The notes below the pieces were generated by a model that was given only the letters and a program-made list of their open reading frames with translations, had not been told where the DNA came from and did not search any database. Shown piece after piece: positions 32,183 through 42,667 of a stretch of 64,000 nt of DNA; the first letter of the stretch is position 1; each line of letters starts with the position of its first letter. Location: NCBI GenBank assembly GCA_029449235.1, contig JANATG010000013.1, positions 1,488,001 to 1,552,000 of the forward strand, in the 5' to 3' direction. This DNA is from Linnemannia schmuckeri (lineage: Eukaryota; Mortierellomycota; Mortierellomycetes; Mortierellales; Mortierellaceae). The position numbers and the translations under genes are program-made.

Positions 32183-32895
32183 TTATTCGTTTTGTTTGTA
32201 CCAGCTGCTATCATAATGACGTCCATATTGAAAGGGACAACGGAGTAGCCTTTGAGGCAAAGTACTGCAACAACAAAGGGGATGTTGATAGCTTGAGACA
32301 CCTATAAACACCGCCTTGTTTTTTAAAAAAAGGTTTATACTAATAGTAAAAAAATGAATCAAATGCAAGCAACCTTCAAGACTCACATTCTATCGGTAAT
32401 TACTCCATGCACACTTTTTTGATGCTGAGCGTGATCGTTCTGTTGGAGGTGGACCAAACCACACATGGCGCATGGAAAAGTGATGGGGCCATGTCCTTGC
32501 AGATGCACCATCATATCGCCCTTCTTTGTGAATGACCTAAGGCAACCAGGATGTGTACAAGAAAATGTTCCTGATGGCTGATGAGTGTCGGCATGGGGAA
32601 CCGATATATCAGCTTCTTCTAGATCCAAGGAAGCCAGGGAAACCAAGGAAGCCACGGAAAGAGACAGCGCGTCTTCTTCATCAATGTCTGACCCCGTCGG
32701 ATAAAGACCAAGACCGGCCTCCTTCGGATCAAAAGTAGAAACGGATATTGGGAGTAGCTCCGAAGAGATCCACGTAAGTGAAGCAGACGCGTCTTGGCAA
32801 GTCAGATCAATACTCGAGTAGTCGGGTCTTGACTGAGCAAAGAAGCCTTGCATCATGGGAATCATGGGTTCTCGATAGCGAAAAGTTGAGGGCAT
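32183..32895 (-). CDS. short zinc-finger protein (ZF7), likely spliced
   Basis: The first ATG is at 32895 (an in-frame TTG lies just upstream). Exon 1 (32387-32895) encodes an acidic N-terminus and two fingers: CTHPGC...HLQGH and CAMCG...HQKSVH. It meets a donor GTGAGT (32381-32386). Acceptor TTGTTGTTGCAG (32265-32276) gives a 122-bp intron and exon 2 (32183-32264), total 591 nt, 196 residues, in frame. Without splicing the protein stops at 32383 after 171 codons. Exon 2 (RCPFQYGRHYDSSW) would stand where finger three sits in the paralogs but keeps only one Cys, so finger three is degenerate either way. It is short for the family: the N-terminal domain of ZF1 and ZF6 is missing. Confidence 0.6.
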
Positions 32896-33114
32896 CGTCA
32901 ACAATTAGGGTTTCAATTTGAAAAGAATGAGGCTGTTTTTCTAGGAATGGATCGGTGCCTTGAGTGTGTCAGTCTAGGTAGGATGTGAGTGTTGAATGTG
33001 TTCGAGGGAAGAGTGTGTCTATTGGTAGGCGGTGAGGGTGGAACTTTCATCGAAACTGATCCTGTCCGAACAAACCCGTAACAAAATTGTTGCAGAATAA
33101 ACCGTCGCCAAGAG

Positions 33115-33122
33115 TATTTATA
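33115..33122 (-). promoter_or_regulatory. TATA box of ZF7
   Basis: TATAAATA on the minus strand, about 220 bp upstream of ATG 32895, the same spacing as ZF1 and ZF6. Confidence 0.45.
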
Positions 33123-33249
33123 TGCCTAAAAACAAGGTAAAAAAGTGCCATGTTCAAATTCACAGTGGTGGCGAAGAAGGAGGATAAAATGAGATGAGAG
33201 TGAGAGAACCAAAAATGAAACTATGGAGCTGAAAGAAGAATGCTGGAGA

Positions 33250-33492
33250 TAAAGGGCGAAGAAGACCGGCAAAGAAGACTCACGAAGAAGACCACTGAAG
33301 AAAACTGGCGAAGAAGATTGGAGAAAGAGACCAGAGAGGAAGACCGGCGAAGTCGACTGGTGAGAATGTTGGCGAAAAGGGGAAGAAGGGTGGCGAGGAA
33401 GGACAGTAGGGTGGCGAAGAAGGGAAGTAGGGTGGCGAAGAAGGGAAGTAGGGTGGCGAAGAAGGGAAGTAGGGTGGCGAAGAAAGGGAGCA
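33250..33492. repeat. minisatellite, 21-bp unit
   Basis: About five near-perfect units of GTAGGGTGGCGAAGAAGGGAA lie at 33385-33492. They are preceded by more decayed GAAGAAGAC/TGGCGAAGAAGA units from 33250. Units are head to tail with no spacers, so this is not a CRISPR array. All frames stay open because of the multiple-of-three period; I do not call a gene. Confidence 0.8.
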
Positions 33493-33499
33493 TTTATTG

Positions 33500-35579
33500 A
33501 TGTCATTGAAGAGCCCGTGCTCTCATGAGCATGCATCTATATCCATATTAACGCGACAAATAAACAAATTAATTTCACGGCCCCTTTGCCCAAGCTTACA
33601 TTTGCTTTGGTCGGATGACTCGAAGAGTAAACAAATTGCCCCGTACCTGGTCCGTTGATTGGCAAAACGTGTAGGACTAAGCCTTCCCAACAATTCAAAA
33701 TATATAGAGAAGGCAAGAACGAATGCAAGAAGAGAGAAAGTGCGTATGGGTAAGCCCTGTCGCCGCTGTGCTCATACAGCGTTAGTAAGTCAAGAGCATA
33801 GGTCGTTTACGTTCAAATTTCATTTGCATGCTCCACTGTAATCCATTCACCGACGTGTTTTTGATTTGAGCGAAAATGGTCATTTTTTATTACTTTTTTG
33901 TTTTTATAGTCAAATATCGTTTCAGTCAAACATGTCTCTTTTTTCCATCAAACATTTGTTCGATTTCGCATGGTTGCTCGCGACTATTGTCGATTGCCTA
34001 CTCAATTGTCTGGTTCTCAGTTATCCATTGCCGATGATTCCCACAATGTTGGCAGGCAATTATCAAGTTTACTTCCTCCTTGATCGAGCGTTAATTCTGT
34101 CCTGAATACAGAGAAAAAGTACTCTCTCTGGGTCAATGAATGGTTCTATTACCTTGATTGGTTTGAAGATAAACGCATTCAGGCGTCTGGAGTGATGTCC
34201 TTTGGGAAAAATTAAAACCCCTGTTCTTGTTTCTGTCATTGCTTTTGTCCTTGTCCTTGACCTTGCCCTTACTACTCCTGCTATTGTTGCTCATTCTTGT
34301 TCCTGTGTGCAATAGTCAAAGGCAGGAACAAGAAAATTGGGGACAGGAACAAGAATTGGAGCAGTGCTGATCATTATTATTTCTATGCTGCAGGTATATA
34401 TATACAATGAAGGGGACTAGGTTTCTAGGTTATGTGTCATCTAAGGGTCAAAGATAGGAAAAGCAATGACTATAAATGACTAGGCAAGAGTAACAATAAA
34501 CCTAATCTGTTGCGCTGTGCCTGCGTTTGTTACTGGCTGTCTTCCTGCTCCTACTCTTGTCTCCATCATTACTATTGCAGAACAGAGAGTAACACCTAAA
34601 TCCTACGGGAACCTGACGTCGTGGAGACGAGGGCACTGCAAAGCACCTCCATGTCATGCAGTACATGGGTCCCGGATCGGCCCTCGAGCAAAGCAACTAC
34701 AGCCTAGAGTCCAAATGAACAAGCCCCCTGGTTAACGGGAGAGAGAGAAAGTCCATGCCAGCTCTATGCTGAAAGTCCATATGAGATGAGTCCCTGTTAA
34801 TGAAGAACATCAGGCATGTTCAAGTCCGTTGAACAAGAGGCCGCTTGTAGCAAACAGTACAAAAAACGCGACAATCATCGAGAGATACTAATTGAGTCCT
34901 ATTACGGATGCTTGTCAGAGTCAAGAGTGATCGTATCAAGAACGCGAGACACGCGTGTTAGTTGGTCTTATTTCGAATAATATATCAACGAAATGTGCCA
35001 GATTAGTAAGCAGTTGTGAGGTGAACGAACAGTAACGATAAGAGAAAGAGTGAAAAAACGAGGGTCAGATGGACGAATGAGTGACTGCATGGTGGTTACG
35101 AGAATGAGAGAAAGGTTAGAAATAGGAGAAGGTAAAGCCAGAGACAAGAGGCAGGCGAGAAAAAGAGGGCTATAGTGTAAGGGTGAGAGAAAGCGGGGAA
35201 AAGGGGAAGAAGAGAAAAAGGAAAGAGAGAAAAGCGGAAGAAAAATACAAAGAGAGAGCGAAAAAGAATGTCCCTCTCTCTCTTTTTCCCTTTTCTTTGT
35301 AGCCTTATATTTCTTTCTATCAACAATGCACAAAAGAGGAACGAGCCAACACGTTATAGAAGGAAGAGTGACGATAAAAAGGGGGAAAAAGAGGAATCGA
35401 GAATGCTCTGCGATATACTTGTCTTTTGAAGACTGGTTTAATCCACTAACAAATATCATGTGTCCTTTATGCGTTAGGAACAAAAAGTAATAGAGAAAGT
35501 CTAATAAACGAGGTAAAAAAAAAAAGAAATGGAATGGGGGACGCTTGCAAAAACACCTGATCAGATGCAACACGACCAA
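33500..35579. other. 2.1-kb non-coding region
   Basis: No supported gene. It contains a 12-bp-stem inverted repeat at 34292-34332 and a block at about 34720-35110 that resembles 29200-29560 in word order. It also has a purine-rich run (35110-35270). Confidence 0.4.
34292..34332. repeat. inverted repeat with 12-bp stem
   Basis: TTCTTGTTCCTG and its complement CAGGAACAAGAA are separated by about 17 nt. A further ACAGGAACAAGAA copy follows near 34342, and the upstream stretch is rich in TTGTCCTTG words. Confidence 0.5.
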
Positions 35580-37225
35580 TTCGACATTTCTGTGGTCCAG
35601 GTTTTCATCCGAGGAGTCATCCAGGTTTTCGCCCGAGTAGCCGTTCTGGTTTTCATCCTTGCTCTCCTTTGCAATAGTCTCGGAAGACAACGATCTATCC
35701 TTTGCGCCGCGTTACTTGACCAGTCTCCATTTCATCGCGCTGAGATTGACTGTGTCGACTATGACAGCATCCGTCGCAACAAATGCCACTTGTCTGGAAC
35801 TCCACAGCAACATTGCAGAGAGTCCACTATTCAACTTCTCAAACAACCTCCACGCTTCCACACAATCATTTCTTAAACCGGTTACAAACTCCAATGCGTT
35901 TGGTCTCCAAGCAATACCAGTGCCATCCCCGAGAAATTCTCGAATAGCCAGAGTGCATTCCCGCTTCTGTACCGCATCTCTCACGACCAAGTTCCAAAAC
36001 CACACGGTCTCGTCGCACACTGTGGCGACCCACCGACCACAAAGCGAAAAGATAATAGAGCCAATGAAGCCATCATGTTGCAAAGAGTACGAGGGTTCCT
36101 CGCTCTCCTCGTCCTACGACTCCTCGGAACTGCCTTTTTCAGTCCTATTGCAATCATCTTTCTACTCGATGAATAAGTTATGATACCGCCCGATTTAGAA
36201 GGCCAGACATTCACAGATATTCGCCATTTGCCTGTAACCACCTGCCAGGCTCAAATGGTTCCATCTCTGCTTCTAGGTATGAGCCGCCGTCTACATGTTG
36301 AAAATGCCACACTCAGGACATCGTCCTTGTGGCCTGCGAGCACAAGGTCGGGCGATACTGAACTAACGTTTCAAAGGCGCACAGACTTGTCCGAGCCACC
36401 GGAAACAACCCACTGGCCATCCGGCGCGAATGCCAGTGTTTTGAACCATTTCTTGTGGCCTTGGAGGGCGAACTCAGCGGCGCCTGTTCCACACTTCATA
36501 TGCTGATGTTGGAGTACCCGGCGGTGGCAATTCGACGACCATCCGGCGGAATCGCTACGACGTCAACATGGCCGAAACCGTATGGAAACGAACGAGCGGA
36601 CTCTCCAGTCATCGCATCATACTGTGGCAGAATCCTAGGATTGCTGCCAGAGATGAAGCGCCTTTCATCCGGGATACAGATAACACTTATTATCGGATCA
36701 GATTGGGTGATATTTAGGTTGAGCCTTACTCCAATGATCGTCACATCCCACAACCGTACGGTCCCATCCTCACCCCCTGATGCCACCTGCAGGCTGTTCG
36801 GCGAGAACGCGACGCGCTCAACAAACGCAGAGCGTCCTGCAAAGACTGAGACGAGAGTCCCTGCATGGGCATCTCATAACCTGATCGTGCAATCATCGTT
36901 GGACGAGGCTATCCATAATCCATTTGGCGAAACGCCGACGGCACATACGGTATCCGCACGGCCGTTCCTCTTTTCCCCTGATTTACCAGTTATTGATCCC
37001 CACAGCTGTAAACTACCGTTGTCATCTCTTGCAATGATCCGCTAACTATCAGGTGAACGGGCGACGCAAGCTACGCTCCAGACCTCAGTCTCGAAGACCA
37101 AGCCCATCTGTCCAGAGTGCGTGTCGAATATTCCTGTCGTCCCGTCAGCGCCTCCAGTGACAATGCGCTGCCCATCAGGCGAGTGCGCAGCGCTGTAGAT
37201 TGGATTGTTAGTATAGCCCTGCAAT
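35580..37225 (-). pseudogene. WD40-repeat protein remnant, probably a NACHT-WD40 family member
   Basis: WD40 words occur in several frames. Examples are NNPIYSAAHSPDGQRIVTGG (about 37145-37205), ASGGEDGTVRLWD (about 36745-36785), GRRIATAGY (about 36500-36530) and IFSLCGRWVATVCDETVWFW (about 36000-36060). The 3' end reads WRLVK-stop-RGAKD then an acidic SDENLD tail. A LKQRGA-like end is what I recall for Mortierella NACHT-WD40 proteins. There are several frameshifts and stops. The 5' part is missing: homology stops exactly where a MITE begins at 37226. This is clearly a dead gene. Confidence 0.7.
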
Positions 37226-37522
37226 AGGCTCGACTCCAGCCCTCTCTAATTGCTATGACCTTGGCAAAATGAATCTACCATTTATGGTAGAGGGGTTGGT
37301 AAAAAGTGAGGGGTGGTTGGCAAAAGGAAAGTTATTATGGGCTTTACATGAACCTTGAACTAAACATTTCAAGAAAAAGCGAAGGCGCTTCTACGCCCGT
37401 GTAAAGCCCGTAATAACTTTCCTTTTGCCAACCACCCCTCATTTTTTACCAACCCCTCTACCATAAATGGTAGATTCATTTTGCCAAGGTCATAGCAATT
37501 AGAGAGGGCTGGAGTCGAGCCT
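37226..37522. mobile_element. 297-bp MITE with 122-bp terminal inverted repeats
   Basis: The arms 37226-37347 and 37401-37522 are both 122 bp and nearly identical in reverse complement, with a 53-bp spacer. Flanks AGCCCTGCAAT (left) and AGCCCTGAAT (right) look like a 10-11 bp target duplication with one indel. Long inverted repeats plus a 9-11 bp duplication fit a Mutator-like (MULE) non-autonomous element. It sits at the broken 5' edge of the WD40 pseudogene. Confidence 0.8.
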
Positions 37523-37792
37523 AGCCCTGAATGACAAAAGACGCGTGCGACATAAAGGAAAATTAATAGCAACGAAAACGAACGAAAAGAAACAAACAAA
37601 ACGAATGAAAAGAAACAAATAAAACGAACTAACGAAACCGAGAACGTTTTTCTTGTTCGTTATAAAGGAGTTAATGGAGTAAAGCCAAAATAGAATCCTG
37701 GAAGGTTTTTTGGTCAACTTTAGAAGGATTCTTTCAATGCATTTCTGTGTTACACAGCACTGTTGTTGATTTTCATGTTTACAAAGTAACTA

Positions 37793-40072
37793 CAGTCCTT
37801 TTTGCGAAATGGCTCACTTTTCATAGTAAATGTGAGCTATTTCGACTGAATTGAGAATATAAAGGGTGCTATTCATTCCGTAATGCCTTATTTCCCTGCA
37901 GTATTTATGTACATATCCGCATCAAAAGCATGTCATCCTTACTTTTCACTTCTCTTTCACCTTCAATATGCCAAGAAAACAGACCTCACACTTGTTTGCG
38001 AAGCCCCCCCCCCCCCCTTCGTGGACATTACTTCTGTGGTAAACCAGCCACAGAACGGAGCCTCAACACAAATGGAAGAAGCGGACACACTGAACTACCA
38101 AGCACTGTTATGTACAGCAAGGGCTTACAACAATAAGGTTGTTGAAATCCAACCTCAACAGCCTCAACAGCCTCATCAACCTCAACAACCTTCACAACCT
38201 CCACAACCTCCACAACCTCGATAACCTCGACAACCTCGACAACCTGTCTATCCGAAAGTCCAGAGGGGCGAAGGATATCCTCTGAGGCGTCGAATGGAGT
38301 TGGTTGAAATCTTTCGTTATCTCAAGGAGAGCACCGACATGAACGTTATGGCAACCAATTTTCATCAGTTTGTGCGCTTCCCCGACTCAAGGCATTCAAT
38401 CAAAAAATGGGACAAGGAGTTCGACAAGATCCAATTCGATATAGCGCATGGTCGAGGCGGTAAATGTACCCTCTCCAGCAGTCCAGTCGACCTTATACGA
38501 CATATCATGGATAAGGCTGTCCTTGAGTGGCTCCTGGAGGCTCGGAAGAACAGCGGAATTGTCAGTGGTCCTCAGCTCCAGGCCGCTGCCGAATCCGTTC
38601 TTCATATTCTAATGGACGACATATTGGCTTCGATGACATCCCTTTCGGTCGTCCAATCTCTTTTACAACATCGTGGCGTTCAAGGATGACACAGGAGTAT
38701 AGTGACGCCTACTGCGGTCTCAGAGGAGAAGTGGGATCTGTCGACAAGGATGCTATCGCAGAAAGAATGAACAAGATCCGCAACATATGCTCCGACTATA
38801 AGCTCGACGACATCTACAATTGCGATGAGACTAGCGTATACCTCAAGGAGCTTTCCACTCGCTCGTACACTACGTAGGAGTTGATGAGTGGTGCCAAACC
38901 AGAGCGGGGGGAATCGCGCGTTTCGATTCGTTTTGTGTCAACGCCTCGGGATCTTCGCTTGCCCGAGCAAGAACGGTAGAGGCTTTGAGGCCGCAAGTCA
39001 TTGGTACGGACATAAATATTTTGTACCAATAGAGGATAATGTAAAAAAGAATTAATATGCATAATAATCTTGTTTACTTGCTTAACACTCTAGCCGAGCA
39101 CCTTGCTCAAGGTATCCAGTCGTTACCTGATGTTCCTATTACCTCCATGAGACATGGAAAAGGATACATGACCATGAATCTTTTCAAGCAGTGGCTTCAT
39201 TTGCTCGATGACAGCCTCACCAACAGGAGCCTTCTGCTCATCAACTCGTGTGGAGCACACGACAAGTCTAAATACAAAGAAGACCCACTTGCAGGAGAGA
39301 CATGGAGACACCTTCAGATTGAGCGCCTGTCACCCCATTTGACAGCCGTTACCCAACCTTTGGATCAAGGAATACCAGCTCATTCAAACGACACTATCTC
39401 GAGATGCTCAGCAACAAATTAGTTACAAAGGAGTATGCCTCTGGCGAGAAGATTACCAATGACGAGGCATGGTCACTTATCCCCTACGCGTGGTCGCATG
39501 TTAAGGCGTTGAAAGGGAGGCATTGTTTTTGCAAAGCGGGTGTTCTTTCAAAGGCGCAAGTTGACAAGCTGGAGCAGAAATCAGTCGAAGTGGAGGAGCA
39601 ACCAGCACTGCATCCACCTGTGGCGGACACGGATGCGACTCAAGTTAGGGGACGTTATGTACGATTGATTGCTTCGGTCATGGGCGGTGACAAGATTCAG
39701 TTTTCCCTTGACAAGAACCAAAAGGACGTACAGGATATGGCAGAGGAAATTAGGCAGAAGGTGCGCAACAAGATCACCAAGAGGTACGGCTCGCGAGACA
39801 GAAGCTCTTCCATTGAGGCTGAGACTCTCAAATCGTTCAAGTCCACGTATGAGGGAGACAATTGGGCGGCTAGGACGGTCCAAATGCTTGGGGACAAGAG
39901 CGCGGACCGCCGAAAAGCAGCACGCCTCTTGATACGAACGTACAAGGAGGAATAAAGGATTCCAAGAACGCAGTTTCTTAAATCCTTTCAGAAATAAAAT
40001 GAATAGCACCCTTTATATTTTCAATTCAGTCGAAATAGCTATGAAAAGTGAGCCATTTCGCGAAAAGGACTG
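37793..40072 (+). mobile_element. pogo/Tigger-like DNA transposon, dead copy
   Basis: A 2280-bp element flanked by TA (37791-37792 and 40073-40074). The ends are CAGTCCTTTTTGCGAAATGG and its near-complement; inverted repeats extend about 85 bp, with a small insertion in the left arm. TA target and CAGT ends are typical of the Tc1/mariner-pogo group. Confidence 0.85.
37883..39955 (+). pseudogene. pogo-type transposase with several breaks
   Basis: Part 1 runs from about 37883 in one frame through a Gln/Pro repeat, a stop at 38222-38224, then a CENP-B-like helix-turn-helix region (LRRRMELVEIFRYLKES). A frameshift near 38640 leads to GEVGSVDKDAIAERM and the first catalytic region DDIYNCDET (about 38805-38830), then a stop at 38875. 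Next comes LLLINSCGAHD (about 39230), where the second catalytic Asp expected before N/S is Asn. QPLDQGI (about 39357) then keeps the third Asp. After another frameshift (about 39370) the C-terminus continues from FKRHYLEMLSNKL to TAA near 39955. It cannot make active enzyme. Confidence 0.75.
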
Positions 40073-40369
40073 TAATATATTATTAGCCATCCATTTCCTT
40101 CGGGGGAATTCCATTAGCGCACTTGCTTTTTGCATTTGCCACCTCACATCTCCTTTTCTTTGCCTTTGAGTCTGCGGTCACTCGACATCGTGGAGTGAAA
40201 GCCTCCCACGGACCGCTTGCTTATCTCTCCTACACATGCACACCACAACCTTTCTTTTACATATACGCTGACGCAGACATCCAAACATTTAAGTTTTTTT
40301 TTCATCAGTCAACACCTCATTATCAAAGCAAAACACGCGCAAAGCAAGTCCCCAATCAATGCATCTAGT

Positions 40370-41032
40370 TGACCGTGCCCTTCGCTCATACATCGTCTTA
40401 TTTCTTGTCCATTCCTTTCTTTTTTTCTTTCTCTCCTTGATTGAATTGAACTCACTAGTACTAAAAATCTGCAGCTAGAGAAAGCACTCTTGTTCTGATG
40501 TCGATTGTATTGAATTAAGTATTCAATCATGAAATCCCTTCCTCCAACCCCTCCCCTTTTGCTCACCGCACGCAATGACTCAACAGAGGAGAATTGTCTC
40601 CTTATCAGTCCATATTTTATCCAACAACCGTCCGTCCGACCCCTAAATCAACAATCGTCCGGCCTTTCCTCTAGACCACTCTGGTTCAACCCAGCACCAT
40701 TCTAATCTTTCTCTCACCTACTCAATACTCAATGATCGCTAGCTTAACAAGATACTGAGTACCAAAAGAGTACCAAATCGCACAAAAACAGATAGGGGCA
40801 ATGGTAATAGGGATAAAAGTGAGAGGGACAAAGCATGGACAAATGAGCAAAGACAAGAAAGAGATTAGGTAGAAACTAAGCGGGGCTATTTGTACTTTAC
40901 ACTTAGGGAGTGGGTGATGTGCGCAAGAAGAAGCAAAAGGAGAGGTGAGGAGGTTCAACCTAATGCAACAAAACATTTTGCCCAACCGAACAACCCGCAC
41001 AATGCGCCAGTTTCACCGTCCTCAGCCACAAT
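40370..41032. repeat. segmental repeat A, left copy
   Basis: Nearly identical (apart from a left-copy insert of about 90 bp near 40466-40560) to 45163-45746 in the same direction. Both copies end at CAGCCACAATAT. No ORF or transposon signature is seen inside. Confidence 0.85.
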
Positions 41033-41386
41033 ATAAATCAAGAGAGGAAGTCTCGGTCAAACGAGAAAGAATCTGCGGGATGGTGGGAGAGACAGATGGA
41101 AACGTATTTACTAATCGTACTTTTCCTTTATTGTTTTGATTTCTTCTCTCTTTCAGTGGTTGTCGAAAAGTGATCAAACAAAGAGAGAGGGTTGCGTTTC
41201 TCTCTTTACTGTCTTTTGTCTATGTCGTTGTGGGTACCAAACATATAGACGGCGATTATCTCCTCTGCTCTTTCACGAAATGAGAACAAAGGGATATTAA
41301 TTAAGCTTCATATTGTCCAGGCACACCATCATCGACACATGCGTCCACCAACCTTGGTTACCAAGAACCTTGAGGGTCCAGATCAT
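41033..41386. other. 3' flank of the small-family gene
   Basis: No gene. It shows weak similarity in order to 46560-46792 (GTCGTTGTGGGTACC, CGGCGAT, ACGAAATGAGAAC words), so it belongs to the duplicated unit. Confidence 0.4.
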
Positions 41387-41638
41387 TTACACGGAGTTTT
41401 GCCTACCATCAACGATGACAACAACGACGACAAGAACGACAACGATAACGATGACGACAATGGGAGCTGGAGGTGAGGATGAAGGGAAAGTATGTTCCGG
41501 CAGAATGACAGGAAATGGCGGAAGTGCCAACTCGACGGGCTCAGGGGTTTCCATTAAATCAACGATTTCGTCGGACACCAAATCACCGATCGCAGGCAGA
41601 GGCTGGTAGGAAATGCGTTCGTGCTTTCTTGCGGTCAT
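41387..41638 (-). CDS. small protein with YQPLPAI domain and C-terminal hydrophobic anchor
   Basis: 83 residues. The N-terminal part is MTARKHERISYQPLPAIG then LVSDEIVDLMETPEPVEL. A Pro/Ser-rich spacer and about 20 consecutive Ile/Val/Leu residues follow, with only eight polar residues after them (DGRQNS...). A single C-terminal membrane segment with a short tail is the pattern of tail-anchored proteins, inserted post-translationally into ER or mitochondrial outer membrane; that placement is inferred. The anchor is encoded by GTC/GTT runs. It is the best-preserved copy, with clear paralogs at 17341 (frameshifted) and 47023, and a distant one at 16313. I know no named family with this motif. 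Confidence 0.7.
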   Translation of the reverse strand: MTARKHERISYQPLPAIGDLVSDEIVDLMETPEPVELALPPFPVILPEHTFPSSSPPAPIVVIVIVVVLVVVVVIVDGRQNSV

Positions 41639-42482
41639 GATGGAAAATAGGTATAGTTTGTTGTGTAGTGTGAGGGAGATGAGTAGGTGTTATGGTTGTG
41701 TGGGATGGTTCGAAGAACGTTTGTATGAAATGTTGTAGACAGGAGAAAAGAGTGATGATATATGAAGATGTGTGTACAATATTTTTCGAAAAAATGCTTC
41801 GTTTATTCGTTTATTCGTTTATTCGTTTATAAGGGAGGGGAGAGAGGCTTGGCGAAGGTTCTGGGGCGAAAATCATTTCCTGATCACAGATTCATATTTT
41901 CATATTATTCATATTCCACTCCAGTCCTCGCTTTTTTACGGTGGTGTCACGAACACAATTGCAGCCAATAATTCAACCCATGACCACTTACACTGCCTCT
42001 TACTCTTGCGACGTGCGACTTAGACAATCGTTGAGTGCCCCCCAAAAAAAAGCCTCCCACACTCGCACAGACCGTATTTCATACCGTCATGAACCCGCAC
42101 TTGCATAGACTTGCTTTTGTACAGCGTTCTTTTTGTCCGCTGATGTCCTTATATCCCATGAGATTGAGGTGAGCTTCTGCTGCCTGGCGTGGAAACCCAC
42201 TCACAAAAAAGAATGAAACTGGTTTCGAAAAGAATGTTTAAGAATAACCAATATGGCGCGCTCCATCTAGTCCGGGTCAAAAATAACTTTCTGAATACTC
42301 TTTATTAAATATGGGCGATTTTTATTATTGCGATTTTAGCAATGCCAATTCATTCCTTATCCACTCCTGAGTAATCAACCAGAAGCCGATTGAGGATTAG
42401 ATGTCTGGTTGTGGAGCTATTGTCCTTCAAAGTCAAGATGATTTTATTATGTCAAAAATTGGCAGAATATAATGATACAATA
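41639..42482. other. intergenic; duplicated 5' flank then unassigned sequence
   Basis: 41639-41760 is highly similar to 17342-17460, upstream of the 17-kb copy. A TTTATTCG tetramer-like repeat lies near 41800-41830. The rest shows nothing. Confidence 0.5.
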
Positions 42483-42631
42483 GACGTTTTTCGCAACTCA
42501 AAATTACTTTGAAAAACACGCTGCGATCCGTACTTTTGAACGTAATTTACGTAGAAAACTACGTTCAATCTCCCTGCTTTAAAAGTCTCTACTCGTAATT
42601 TTCGAAGTACTTTTGAGTTGCGAAAGATGTC
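42483..42631. mobile_element. 149-bp TA-flanked MITE
   Basis: Flanked by TA on both sides. The ends GACGTTTTTCGCAACTCAAA and GACATCTTTCGCAACTCAAA (reverse complement of the right end) continue as imperfect inverted repeats for about 40 bp. A central hairpin (GAACGTAATTTACGTAG / CTACGTTC) lies inside. Tc1/mariner-type non-autonomous element. Confidence 0.75.
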
Positions 42632-42667
42632 TAATACTATTGAGTCAAAATTTAAGTCAAAATTTAT

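Noticed and set aside
33385..33492. CRISPR-like array
   Set aside because: Units are contiguous 21-bp tandem repeats without spacers.
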